DNA of 43,509 bases from positions 1 to 43,509 of the forward strand of contig JABLWX010000009.1 in NCBI GenBank assembly GCA_013178315.1, in the 5' to 3' direction. Below, one piece after another: positions 1 through 6,888 of this stretch. Origin of the DNA: Candidatus Aminicenantota bacterium. Lineage in GTDB: Bacteria > Acidobacteriota > Aminicenantia > Aminicenantales > Saccharicenantaceae. A model generated the notes under the pieces. It did not search any database. It was given only the letters and a program-made list of their open reading frames with translations, and was not told where the DNA came from. Position numbers and translations under genes: made by a program. Each line of letters starts with the position of its first letter. Position 1 is the first letter of the stretch.

Positions 1-1
1 C

Positions 2-1099
2 ATCCTGGCCATTCACCTGACCATCTGGATAACCCCAATCCTGGAAGCCATCCTGAAATTCAAAAAGCCCACGGTTCTTTTCGCTGCCCCCTATTCCGGG
101 CACGAATGGACCTATTACGGCGCACTGATGAAACAGGAAAAAGGAGAGCTGCTGGATTGCTTCCTGAGCAGCGACCGGCAGGAACTGGCCAGGGCGGTTC
201 GTCCCTTCCGGGCTATCCATCATCTCCGGGAAGCCAGGATCCTCAACCTGACCACCGCCCCGTTTGAAGAGTATGCCGGAAAGGTCAGAGAAAAATTCGG
301 CACGGAGATCAAGAGAATTTCCCTGGACCGGGTGGAAAAAATCTACGCCGCCATCGGCGAGGCCGAGGCCCGCCGCGAAGCGGAGCTCTGGTACAAGGGG
401 GCAGAAAAAGTGGTCGAGCCATCCCGGGAAGATGTCTATAAATCGGCCCGCCTGGCCCTGGCCTTTGAAAAGCTGGTGGAAGAAGAACAGGCCACGGCCC
501 TGACCATCGACTGTTACGGCACCATGTGGGATAAGACCATTAAGCTTCCGGCCTATCCCTGCCTGGGTTTCAGCCGGCTTAACAACCGTGGCCTCGGGGG
601 CATCTGCGAATCCGACCTGCGCTCGGCCCTGACCCACACCATCCTCCAGGGACTTTCGGGCAAGCCCGGTTTTATCAGCGACCCCACGGTGGATGAAGCC
701 AGGAACCACATCATCCTGGCCCACTGCATGGGCACGGTCAACATGGACGGGCCAGGCCGGCCCGGCCATCCCTACAAGCTCAGAACGGTGATGGAACGGG
801 AAGAAGGCGTGGTCCCCCAGGTGGAGATGCGCCTGGGAGAAAAAGTGACCCAGGCCATCATCGTGGGCACCGAGCAGATCCTGTATTTCACCGGCGAAAT
901 CGTGGACACACCGGTCCGCCTGGAGGACGACCGCGGCTGCCGCACCAAGATTGCGGTCCGGGTTGACGGCAGCCTGGAAAAGCTCTGGCAGAACTGGTCG
1001 CAGGGCCTGCACCGGGTTACCTGCTACGGAAACCTCGCCCGGGAACTGCGGATGCTGGCCCGCTTCAAAAAACTGGAACTTGTAAACGAGGCGGCCTGA
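2..1099 (+). CDS. L-fucose/L-arabinose isomerase-family protein (5' end outside window)
   Basis: The frame is open from the first bases of the window, so this is the C-terminal 365 residues of a longer protein; the first internal ATG (128) is not the true start. Family members usually have roughly 450-500 residues, so about a quarter is missing. The visible part resembles the FucI/AraA-like ketol isomerase fold: a conserved stretch TIDCYGTMW, then AYPCLGFSRLNN with a Gly-rich turn, then AHCMGTVNMDGPG, then a beta-rich C-terminal domain. By family, such proteins interconvert aldoses and ketoses with a divalent metal, or are uncharacterised relatives. The exact sugar cannot be read from sequence. 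A GH29 alpha-L-fucosidase lies 34 kb downstream, which would make a fucose role plausible but does not prove it. A candidate terminator follows. Confidence 0.75.
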   Translation: MLAIHLTIWITPILEAILKFKKPTVLFAAPYSGHEWTYYGALMKQEKGELLDCFLSSDRQELARAVRPFRAIHHLREARILNLTTAPFEEYAGKVREKFGTEIKRISLDRVEKIYAAIGEAEARREAELWYKGAEKVVEPSREDVYKSARLALAFEKLVEEEQATALTIDCYGTMWDKTIKLPAYPCLGFSRLNNRGLGGICESDLRSALTHTILQGLSGKPGFISDPTVDEARNHIILAHCMGTVNMDGPGRPGHPYKLRTVMEREEGVVPQVEMRLGEKVTQAIIVGTEQILYFTGEIVDTPVRLEDDRGCRTKIAVRVDGSLEKLWQNWSQGLHRVTCYGNLARELRMLARFKKLELVNEAA

Positions 1100-1141
1100 C
1101 AAGGGAAAAGCATCTGTTAACGAGTCGGGAATGCTATAAGT

Positions 1142-1205
1142 GGGTCTCCTGCTTTCAATTAATAGTTTTAGCAAAGCTTTTAAGGGAGGAAGACCCTCTT
1201 TTTTT
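1142..1205 (+). terminator. Candidate rho-independent terminator after the isomerase-like gene
   Basis: GGGTCTCCT (1142-1150) pairs with AGGAAGACCC (1187-1196) with one bulged A, closing a 36-nt loop that holds the small palindrome AAAGCTTT. The stem is followed directly by TCTTTTTTTATT. The long loop lowers confidence, but the T-tract and position 43 bp after the stop codon fit. Confidence 0.5.
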
Positions 1206-1300
1206 ATTGATAAGTTTATAAAAGCCCTGGCTTCTTCACCATATATAACTATGGCCGGAGTCTCACCCCCGCCCCTTCTAAACAGACCCCTTAACCTGGA

Positions 1301-1363
1301 GATACCATGTCTTAACCGGAAAGAATTTTCCATTTGAATTGAAGCCCCGGAAAAATATATATT
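1301..1363 (+). promoter_or_regulatory. Promoter of the M14 peptidase with upstream 37-bp conserved element
   Basis: A -35 box TTGAAT (1334-1339), an 18-bp spacer and a -10 box TATATT (1358-1363) lie 32 bp before the ATG at 1396. Immediately upstream, 1301-1337 matches 40071-40107 without gaps at 31 of 37 positions. The common part reads GATAYYATGTCTTAACCG followed by RAAAGAAKTTY. The second copy sits at the same distance from the -35 box of the S10 peptidase gene. This looks like an activator site or a specialised UP-like element; the binding protein is unknown. Confidence 0.55.
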
Positions 1364-1395
1364 TTCTGTCTTAAGCTCAAACCAAGGAGCCGCCC

Positions 1396-4047
1396 ATGAG
1401 ACCAGGTTACCCATCCTCTGGTAAAAACCAGCCAAGTTTCTCACTAAAATTAAAAGGCTTATTTTTGGTCTTATTCTCACTTGCCATCTTATCAATTTCT
1501 CCTTGCCTTCTTCTGGCCGATATCATCCCGCCCGAAAAACACCTCGGCTTCCAGCCCGGCCAGGATTTCAAGCTGGCCAACTGGAGCCAGATTACCGGCT
1601 ATTTCAGGTTGCTGGACGAAGCGTCCGACCGGGTCAAGGTCATCGAGCTCGGAAAGACCACCCTCAACCGCCCGCTGATCATGGCCTTCATCACCGCCGA
1701 AGAAAACCTGGCTGACCTGGAAAAATACCGTAAAATCCAGGAACGGCTGCACGACCCCCGCGGCCTCAGCCCGGAAGAGAAGGCCCGCCTGATCAAGGAA
1801 GGCAAGGCCATTGTTTACATAAGCTGCTCCATTCATTCTACCGAAATTGCCGCCTCCCAGATGTCGATGGAACTGGCCTATCGCCTGGCCAGCGATAATT
1901 CGCCTGAAATCAAGAACATCCTCAGCCAGGTGATCCTGCTGCTGGTGCCCTCGGCCAACCCGGACGGAATTGACCTGGTCAGCGACTGGTACTATCGGAC
2001 CCTGGGCACTCCCTTTGAGGCCAGCCCCATGCCCTGGCTCTACCACTATTACACCGGGCACGATAATAACCGCGACTGGTTCATGCTGACCCAGAAAGAG
2101 ACTCAGTTAATGGCCCGGGTGCTTTACCGGGAATGGTTCCCGCTTCTCGTCTATGACGTCCACCAGATGGGTTCCACAGGGCCGCGCCTTTTCCTGCCAC
2201 CCTACCAGGACCCCATTAACCCCAACCTTGACCCCCTGCTCCTGCGCGAGCTTTACCAGCTCACCGGAGAAGCAGTCATCAGCCTGACCAGGGAAGGCAA
2301 GACCGGCGTGGCCACCAACACCATTTTCGACGGCTGGTACAACACAGCCAACCGGGCGGCGCCGCTGCGCCATAACGCCCTGGGAATTCTGTCGGAAGCG
2401 GCCAGCGCCAACCTGGCCTCCCCAATTTTTCTGAAGCCTTCCGACATCAGGGTGTCCGGTGGCGGCAACGACATCCAGTCCACCTACCTGGAACCCTGGC
2501 CCGGCGGCTGGTGGCGCCTTCGCGACATCGTGGAATACGAGCAGACCGTGGCCCTGTCCTTCCTGCGCACCATCGCCGGAAAGAAAGAAAAGTTCCTGGA
2601 AAATTACTGCCTGTTTGCCGAACGGCAGATAAACAAAGGCCTGAATGAACCGCCCTATGCCTATCTCGTGCCCGAAGAGCAGAAAGACCTGCCCACCGCC
2701 CTTAAACTGCTCAAAGTCATCCAGAAAAACGGCGCTGAAGTGCATCAGGCCACCAGGCCCTTTAAGGCCGACGGCCTGGATTACCCCGCCGGCACCTACG
2801 TGGTGCTGCTGGCCCAGCCCTACCGGGCTTTCGTCAAGGACCTGCTGGAAAGCAAAGCCTACCCGCTCCCGCCGGGACGCGACCCGGCCCAGTACCTGCC
2901 CTACGATGAGGCCAGCTGGACACTTCCGCTCCAGATGGGTGTTCGAGTCATCGAGGTCAACGAAAAATTTGAAGCCAGCCTGAAACTCCTGCAGCCCATA
3001 AGCCTTCCTGAAAGTCGCCTGGCCGGCGGCGGGAAATATTTCATAGTTGACAGCAGTTGCAACAACAGTTTGGTCCTGGCCAACCGGCTCCTGAAAAACA
3101 GGCTGCCTGCCGGTTACATCGACAGGCAGGTCAGCGCCGGGAATAAAACTTATCGGGCCGGAAGCCTGGTCATCGAAAGAGGCCGGGTTGATGAAGCCAG
3201 GCTCAGATCTTTAAGCCGCGGCCTGGGCTTGACCATAGACAGCCTGGATTCCGTGGGACAGGCCAGGATTCAGCCACTTAAAGAATACCGGCTGGCCATC
3301 TACCAGCCCTGGACGGCCAGCATGGATGAAGGCTGGACCCGCTGGGTTCTGGAACAGTTTGAATTCGACTTCAAGGTCCTGCACAACGCTGAAATCCGGG
3401 CCGGCCAGCTGGAAAAAAGCTACACCCATCTCATCCTGCCGGCGCTCAGCTCCAGGGTCATCCTGGAAGGAAGACGCAAGGGAGAGGTCCCGCCCGAATA
3501 TGCCGGGGGCCTTGGAACGGAGGGGGTCTCTGCCCTGAATTCCTTCGTCCAGAACGGTGGTGTTTTGATTGCCGTGGAAAACGCGGCCGACTTTGCCATT
3601 GAATATTTCGGGCTGCCGCTCAAGAACATAACTGAACCGCGCCGGCAGAGCCGAACTGAAACCGAACCGGCTCCTGCCCAGGGCGACCGGGTCAGGGTTT
3701 ACTCCCCCGGGTCGATTCTCAAGGTTACGGTTGACGGCTCAAGGCCAGAAGCTTTTGGCTATGACCAGGAGGCAGCCATCTTCTCCTATTTCAGCCCGGT
3801 TTTTGAAATGACAAAACCCGAGGCCCAGGGCCCGGCAGTCAAGGTTTATAACCTGGCCTGGTACCCGGCCTATAACCCGCTGCTCAGCGGTATCCTGCTC
3901 AACGGGGAGAAACTCCAGCATAAGTCGGCCGCCGTGGCCTGCGAGGTGGGGCGGGGCAAAGTGGTGCTGCTGGGATTTGACGCCATCCACCGGGCCCAGT
4001 CCCACGGCAGCTTCAAGTTCCTTTTTAACCCAATCATATATCGCTGA
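1396..4047 (+). CDS. Secreted M14-family zinc carboxypeptidase
   Basis: 883-residue exported peptidase. The N-terminus has a basic region and a hydrophobic stretch (about residues 20-41), a Sec signal. The M14 zinc site is visible: HxxE in SIHSTE (H147, E150) and a later His in YDVHQMG (H256). NPDG (188-191), HDNNRDW (222-228) for substrate binding, and the likely catalytic Glu in ILSEAAS (E334) follow the M14 order. The remaining roughly 450 residues include a segment near 660-880 that looks like a class I glutamine-amidotransferase-like fold (LILPALSS, GGVLIAVEN, GRGKVVLLGFD). This long architecture recurs in secreted M14 proteins of peptide-degrading bacteria. The start is set by AAGGAG 7 bases before the ATG. 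Its promoter shares a long element with the S10 peptidase at 40193. It probably trims peptides outside the cell or in the periplasm; exact specificity is unknown. Confidence 0.9.
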   Translation: MRPGYPSSGKNQPSFSLKLKGLFLVLFSLAILSISPCLLLADIIPPEKHLGFQPGQDFKLANWSQITGYFRLLDEASDRVKVIELGKTTLNRPLIMAFITAEENLADLEKYRKIQERLHDPRGLSPEEKARLIKEGKAIVYISCSIHSTEIAASQMSMELAYRLASDNSPEIKNILSQVILLLVPSANPDGIDLVSDWYYRTLGTPFEASPMPWLYHYYTGHDNNRDWFMLTQKETQLMARVLYREWFPLLVYDVHQMGSTGPRLFLPPYQDPINPNLDPLLLRELYQLTGEAVISLTREGKTGVATNTIFDGWYNTANRAAPLRHNALGILSEAASANLASPIFLKPSDIRVSGGGNDIQSTYLEPWPGGWWRLRDIVEYEQTVALSFLRTIAGKKEKFLENYCLFAERQINKGLNEPPYAYLVPEEQKDLPTALKLLKVIQKNGAEVHQATRPFKADGLDYPAGTYVVLLAQPYRAFVKDLLESKAYPLPPGRDPAQYLPYDEASWTLPLQMGVRVIEVNEKFEASLKLLQPISLPESRLAGGGKYFIVDSSCNNSLVLANRLLKNRLPAGYIDRQVSAGNKTYRAGSLVIERGRVDEARLRSLSRGLGLTIDSLDSVGQARIQPLKEYRLAIYQPWTASMDEGWTRWVLEQFEFDFKVLHNAEIRAGQLEKSYTHLILPALSSRVILEGRRKGEVPPEYAGGLGTEGVSALNSFVQNGGVLIAVENAADFAIEYFGLPLKNITEPRRQSRTETEPAPAQGDRVRVYSPGSILKVTVDGSRPEAFGYDQEAAIFSYFSPVFEMTKPEAQGPAVKVYNLAWYPAYNPLLSGILLNGEKLQHKSAAVACEVGRGKVVLLGFDAIHRAQSHGSFKFLFNPIIYR

Positions 4048-4370
4048 TGGCCGCGGCCTGAAAAATTTTTGCAGGATATCAAAGCTATCCTCGGGTATAT
4101 AAGCTAATAACCCGGGTGGTAAAATTAAAAATTAAAGAAATAACCAGATTTGCTGATCCTGAATATCTCAATTTAAATACCTTTTTTGCACCCTTTGAGT
4201 GAACCAACCGTCCTGATATTGCCAGATAACAGGCAAGACTCGACCTGGAAAGATATGGCCATAACCAAACCTGAACCTTGAATCTTTTATTAGCCTCCGT
4301 AATAAATTAAAATGATAAAAGTCGAGATCAAATCGAAACTTATCATTTATTCATCCTAAAGGAGGGAGTC
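4048..4370. other. 323-bp intergenic region
   Basis: No gene seen. After the M14 stop there is a GC palindrome (GGCCGCGGCC) followed by AAAAATTTTT, and a short hairpin CGGGT...ACCCG near 4093-4114 without a T-tract; neither is a clear terminator. The second half is AT-rich, with a weak promoter-like TTGAAT (4278-4283) and AATAAA (4301-4306) spaced 17 bp. It also holds the 33-bp inverted repeat listed separately. Confidence 0.5.
4313..4345. repeat. Imperfect inverted repeat, candidate operator upstream of the nitrilase gene
   Basis: Arms TGATAAaagTCGA (4313-4325) and TCGAaacTTATCA (4333-4345) match at 10 of 13 positions around a 7-bp centre. The repeat ends 25 bp before the GTG start and lies at or just downstream of the weak promoter candidate. 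That position would suit a repressor operator or an mRNA leader hairpin. Confidence 0.4.
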
Positions 4371-5201
4371 GTGAACCAGAAAAAAACCATCAGGATAGCC
4401 CTGATCCAGCAGAAAAATACCCTCGACCGGGAAAAGAACCTGGCCCGGGGGCTGGATGCCCTCGACCGGGCGGCTTCGGCTGGAGCCGGCCTGATTGTGT
4501 TTCCCGAGCTGTCCTTTTTACCTTTCCTGCCGCAGCACCCGGCCGGGCCGGGCTACAGGGAATGGGCAGAAACTGTCCCCGGTCCAACGACCGAGTTGAT
4601 CTCAAGAAAAGCAGCCGAGCGGCGGGTGGTGGTAATTTTTAACCTGCTGGAAATCCATGACGGAAAAACTTACGACTCATCGCCCGTCATCGATAGCGAT
4701 GGCCGCCTGGTCGGGGTTAACAGGATGGTCCACGTCATGGAAGCTCCCGGCTTCCACGAAAAAGGTTATTACCACCCGGGCGACCTGGGGGCCGGGGTTT
4801 TTGAGACCGCGGCCGGGCGGATTGGAGTGGCCATCTGCTACGACCGTCATTTCCCCGAATACATGAGGGGCCTGGCCCTGAAAGGAGCCGAACTGGTGGT
4901 CACTCCCCAGGCCGGGGCCAAGGGCGAGTGGCCGGCCGGGCTGTTTGAAGCCGAGCTCCAGGTGGCCGCCTTCCAGAACGGTTATTTCTGCGCCCTGGCC
5001 AACCGGGTGGGGAAAGAAGAGGTGGTGGAATTCGACGGCGGTTCCTTCGTGGTCGATCCCTCCGGCCAGGTCATAGCCAGGGCCGAAAAAGAGAGAGAAG
5101 ATATCCTGCTGGCTGAAATAAATTTTGGCCTGATAGATAATTGCCCGGCCCGCAGGCACTTTATCCCCGACCGCCGGCCCGAAGTCTACCAGAAACTCTG
5201 A
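4371..5201 (+). CDS. Carbon-nitrogen hydrolase (nitrilase superfamily) lacking the usual catalytic lysine
   Basis: 276 residues, usual length for the family, which hydrolyses C-N bonds of amides, carbamoyl compounds or nitriles through a Glu-Lys-Cys triad. E46 (FPELS) and C156 (VAICYDRHFPE) are present, as is the downstream EKGYYHPGD segment seen in N-carbamoyl-amino-acid amidases. The catalytic Lys normally lies in a [YH]RKxH motif; here the aligned text is NRMVH, so M119 replaces it. The DNA (agg atg gtc cac) shows this is not a misread. It may be a variant subfamily or altered in activity. The start is GTG, supported by a very strong AAAGGAGGGAG 4-10 bases upstream; no competing ATG fits. 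No export signal is seen, so it is likely cytoplasmic. It is a single-gene unit with an inverted repeat in the leader. Confidence 0.8.
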   Translation: MNQKKTIRIALIQQKNTLDREKNLARGLDALDRAASAGAGLIVFPELSFLPFLPQHPAGPGYREWAETVPGPTTELISRKAAERRVVVIFNLLEIHDGKTYDSSPVIDSDGRLVGVNRMVHVMEAPGFHEKGYYHPGDLGAGVFETAAGRIGVAICYDRHFPEYMRGLALKGAELVVTPQAGAKGEWPAGLFEAELQVAAFQNGYFCALANRVGKEEVVEFDGGSFVVDPSGQVIARAEKEREDILLAEINFGLIDNCPARRHFIPDRRPEVYQKL

Positions 5202-5242
5202 CCGTATCGGCTTGAGCCATTTTTATTAATCACGGACCCGTG

Positions 5243-5248
5243 TATAAT
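5243..5248 (+). promoter_or_regulatory. -10 box (TATAAT) for the SOR-like gene pair
   Basis: A perfect TATAAT lies in AT-rich DNA 104 bp before the ATG at 5352. No good -35 is found at 16-18 bp (TTTTTA at best). A weak GGC/GCC mini-hairpin with a T-run (5209-5226) just upstream may end the nitrilase transcript. Confidence 0.4.
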
Positions 5249-5351
5249 GGGTAAGGTCAGCAGGTTGACACCATAAACTCTGGTTGAATTAGGTCCGCCT
5301 GGAGTCAACCCCGTTTACGAGTGCCAATCTTTATCAGGGAGAGGAGGTTAT

Positions 5352-5723
5352 ATGAAAGCAAGTAGTATTTTAGCATTAAGCCTGCTGCTGGCGACACTGG
5401 CCCTGCCGCTTCTGGCCAACAAGTCCGCGGCGTCCATAGAAGCTCCGGCCGCGGTTAAAGCCGGCGAAGAGGCCACCATCATCGTCAACGTCAGCCACCG
5501 CGGGAACAGCAGCCTGCATTACACCAACCGGTTGGTGGTTAAGGCCAACGGGAAGGAAGTGGCCTGCTGGAACTTTTCTCCGGGCAACAGGCCTGAATCG
5601 GAAAACTTCAGCCGGGAAGTCAAGCTAAAAATCGAGGCTGAAACCGAAATCGTGGCCGAATCCAACTGCAACCTCCACGGCAGCGCCGGTCCGTCAACGG
5701 TTCGAATTAAAATAGCCGAGTAA
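5352..5723 (+). CDS. Exported superoxide-reductase-like (desulfoferrodoxin/neelaredoxin-type) protein
   Basis: 123 residues. The first 22 form a clean Sec signal peptide (hydrophobic LALSLLLATLALPLLA). The mature part matches the iron domain of superoxide reductases: KAGEEATIIVNVSH (H49), a second His in SLHYTN (H56), and the C-terminal CNLHG (C106, H109), equivalent to the Cys and His ligands of the Fe(Cys)(His)4 centre. The extra N-terminal His ligand of classical SORs is not evident, so it may bind a modified centre. By family, SORs reduce superoxide to peroxide; an exported version would act in the periplasm. There is a strong GGGAGAGGAGG site before the ATG. It is followed 11 bp later by a small membrane protein, probably in the same operon. 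Family placement is fairly sure; activity is inferred. Confidence 0.7.
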   Translation: MKASSILALSLLLATLALPLLANKSAASIEAPAAVKAGEEATIIVNVSHRGNSSLHYTNRLVVKANGKEVACWNFSPGNRPESENFSREVKLKIEAETEIVAESNCNLHGSAGPSTVRIKIAE

Positions 5724-5734
5724 AGGGGGAAGCG

Positions 5735-5917
5735 ATGACAATTGCCGGAGTATCGATTGTTTTGCTCCTGGGTATCGTGAACCTGATCCTGGTTGTTTTC
5801 CAGGTAAGCACCGGAAAGAAATGGGTGAAAGTCCATTTCGCCTGGCACCGCCGCCTGGGTTTGCTGCTTCTTTTCACGGCCTTGATCCACGCAGTCTTAG
5901 CTTACCTGTCCCGCTGA
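5735..5917 (+). CDS. Small two-helix membrane protein, possible haem-binding electron donor
   Basis: 60 residues, not recognised as a named family. Helix 1 is about residues 4-23 and helix 2 about 40-58. Three histidines occur: H34, H38 and H52. H38 and H52 bracket the second helix with 14-residue spacing, the spacing seen between haem ligands within one helix of cytochrome b proteins. This hints at a haem-binding subunit, perhaps a dimer. The ATG has AAAGGGGGAAG upstream and lies 11 bp after the SOR-like stop, so the two are very likely cotranscribed. A job of passing membrane electrons to the exported SOR-like protein is an inference from context only. Confidence 0.6.
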   Translation: MTIAGVSIVLLLGIVNLILVVFQVSTGKKWVKVHFAWHRRLGLLLLFTALIHAVLAYLSR

Positions 5918-5933
5918 AGGATGCGCCCAACCC

Positions 5934-5965
5934 GGCTGAATTTTTTCAGCCATTTTTTCTTTTCT
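5934..5965 (+). terminator. Rho-independent terminator for the SOR-like operon
   Basis: Perfect 7-bp stem GGCTGAA (5934-5940) / TTCAGCC (5945-5951), 4-nt loop, then ATTTTTTCTTTTCT. It sits 17 bp after the stop of the small membrane protein and overlaps the last codons and the stop codon of the convergent gene. Confidence 0.8.
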
Positions 5966-6635
5966 CGACCAGCAGGGCCTCTTCCAGTTGTTCAGGATGG
6001 TGGCGGCAATGGTATTCAATTTTGCTGGCCGACCTGTGAGCTTTATAGTAAGGCCAGCCCTGGTCCATCAGGTGCCTTTCATGCAATTCATGGAGAAGAA
6101 CAAACTTCATTTCTTGACGGCTCAGGTCATCATCAAGCCAGACTTCATTTTCTGGAATGAAATGATAAATCTTGTCATGCCCGCCCTCGGTAAAATCTAT
6201 GAAAAACAGGCTTCTGACCAGCTCTCCCCTGACTATCCAGACTTTAACCCGGCCGCTATACTTCTTTATTAGCGTCTTATGGATTTCGTCAATAATCCCC
6301 TGCTTATTCAGGGCCTCTATTCGCCGGATTAATTCAGCTTTTCGCCTTTCCTTCTGTTCAACGGCATCAGCTTCGGCCAGGGCTTTATCATAGGTAACAC
6401 CAGAAGCCATCAGCCGGTATTCCACCAGTAAATGATCGATAAAAAACTGCTGCTCACCGGCACCATGTTCCTGATCTATCCAGAATTCGTGCCTGGGAAT
6501 AAAGCGAAATCTATAGTGCTGACCGAAATTGGTAAATTCCTCATCTAAATTCTTTCTGACATAATTACCATCAACAATCCAGACCGAAATATCCTCAATC
6601 TGATCCAGCTTTCTAACGTACGGTTTTTTAAGCAT
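5946..6635 (-). CDS. Internally duplicated protein with HELHE putative metal-binding motif
   Basis: 229 residues, unknown function. It consists of two copies of one domain joined by a charged helix (about 92-125). Copy 1 (about 15-95) and copy 2 (about 130-210) share VWIVxGxxVR, an FIPxxExW[IL]D block, a hydrophobic helix ending in LM, and a final A..A..E. In copy 2 the helix carries LLHELHERHLM (HELHE, 182-186), which resembles a zinc-protease type helix. In copy 1 the same place reads IDHLLVEYRLM, keeping only the first His (H68) and last Glu (E72). Copy 2 may therefore be catalytic or metal-binding and copy 1 structural; no activity is proved. A TTG start exists 21 bp upstream, but AAAGAGGA with a 5-base gap to the ATG at 6635 decides the start. 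No signal peptide. Confidence 0.75.
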   Translation of the reverse strand: MLKKPYVRKLDQIEDISVWIVDGNYVRKNLDEEFTNFGQHYRFRFIPRHEFWIDQEHGAGEQQFFIDHLLVEYRLMASGVTYDKALAEADAVEQKERRKAELIRRIEALNKQGIIDEIHKTLIKKYSGRVKVWIVRGELVRSLFFIDFTEGGHDKIYHFIPENEVWLDDDLSRQEMKFVLLHELHERHLMDQGWPYYKAHRSASKIEYHCRHHPEQLEEALLVEKRKNG

Positions 6636-6888
6636 TTTTTCCTCTTTAATTTTCAAAATGACTTCCCCGCATTCTCACTCTTCCCGATAAATCTTTATAA
6701 GAAAAGGCATAGACAGGTCCGGTGTAAAAAGAACGCGAAAAAATCCCATAACTTCACATTTAATATCTTACCCCCCTGCCTCCAATGCCGCCTTAAATCT
6801 ATCCTGGAGAAGCCCGCGCCTCCATCCCCTCCCCTGATTATCTGTTTTCAGGCTGAACTCCAATCGCCCGCTGGCAACTCATCTCGTC

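Noticed and set aside
1140..1337. 65-codon plus-strand open frame with GTG start
   Set aside because: No ribosome-binding site. It runs through the candidate terminator and the promoter element of the M14 gene, and composition is intergenic.
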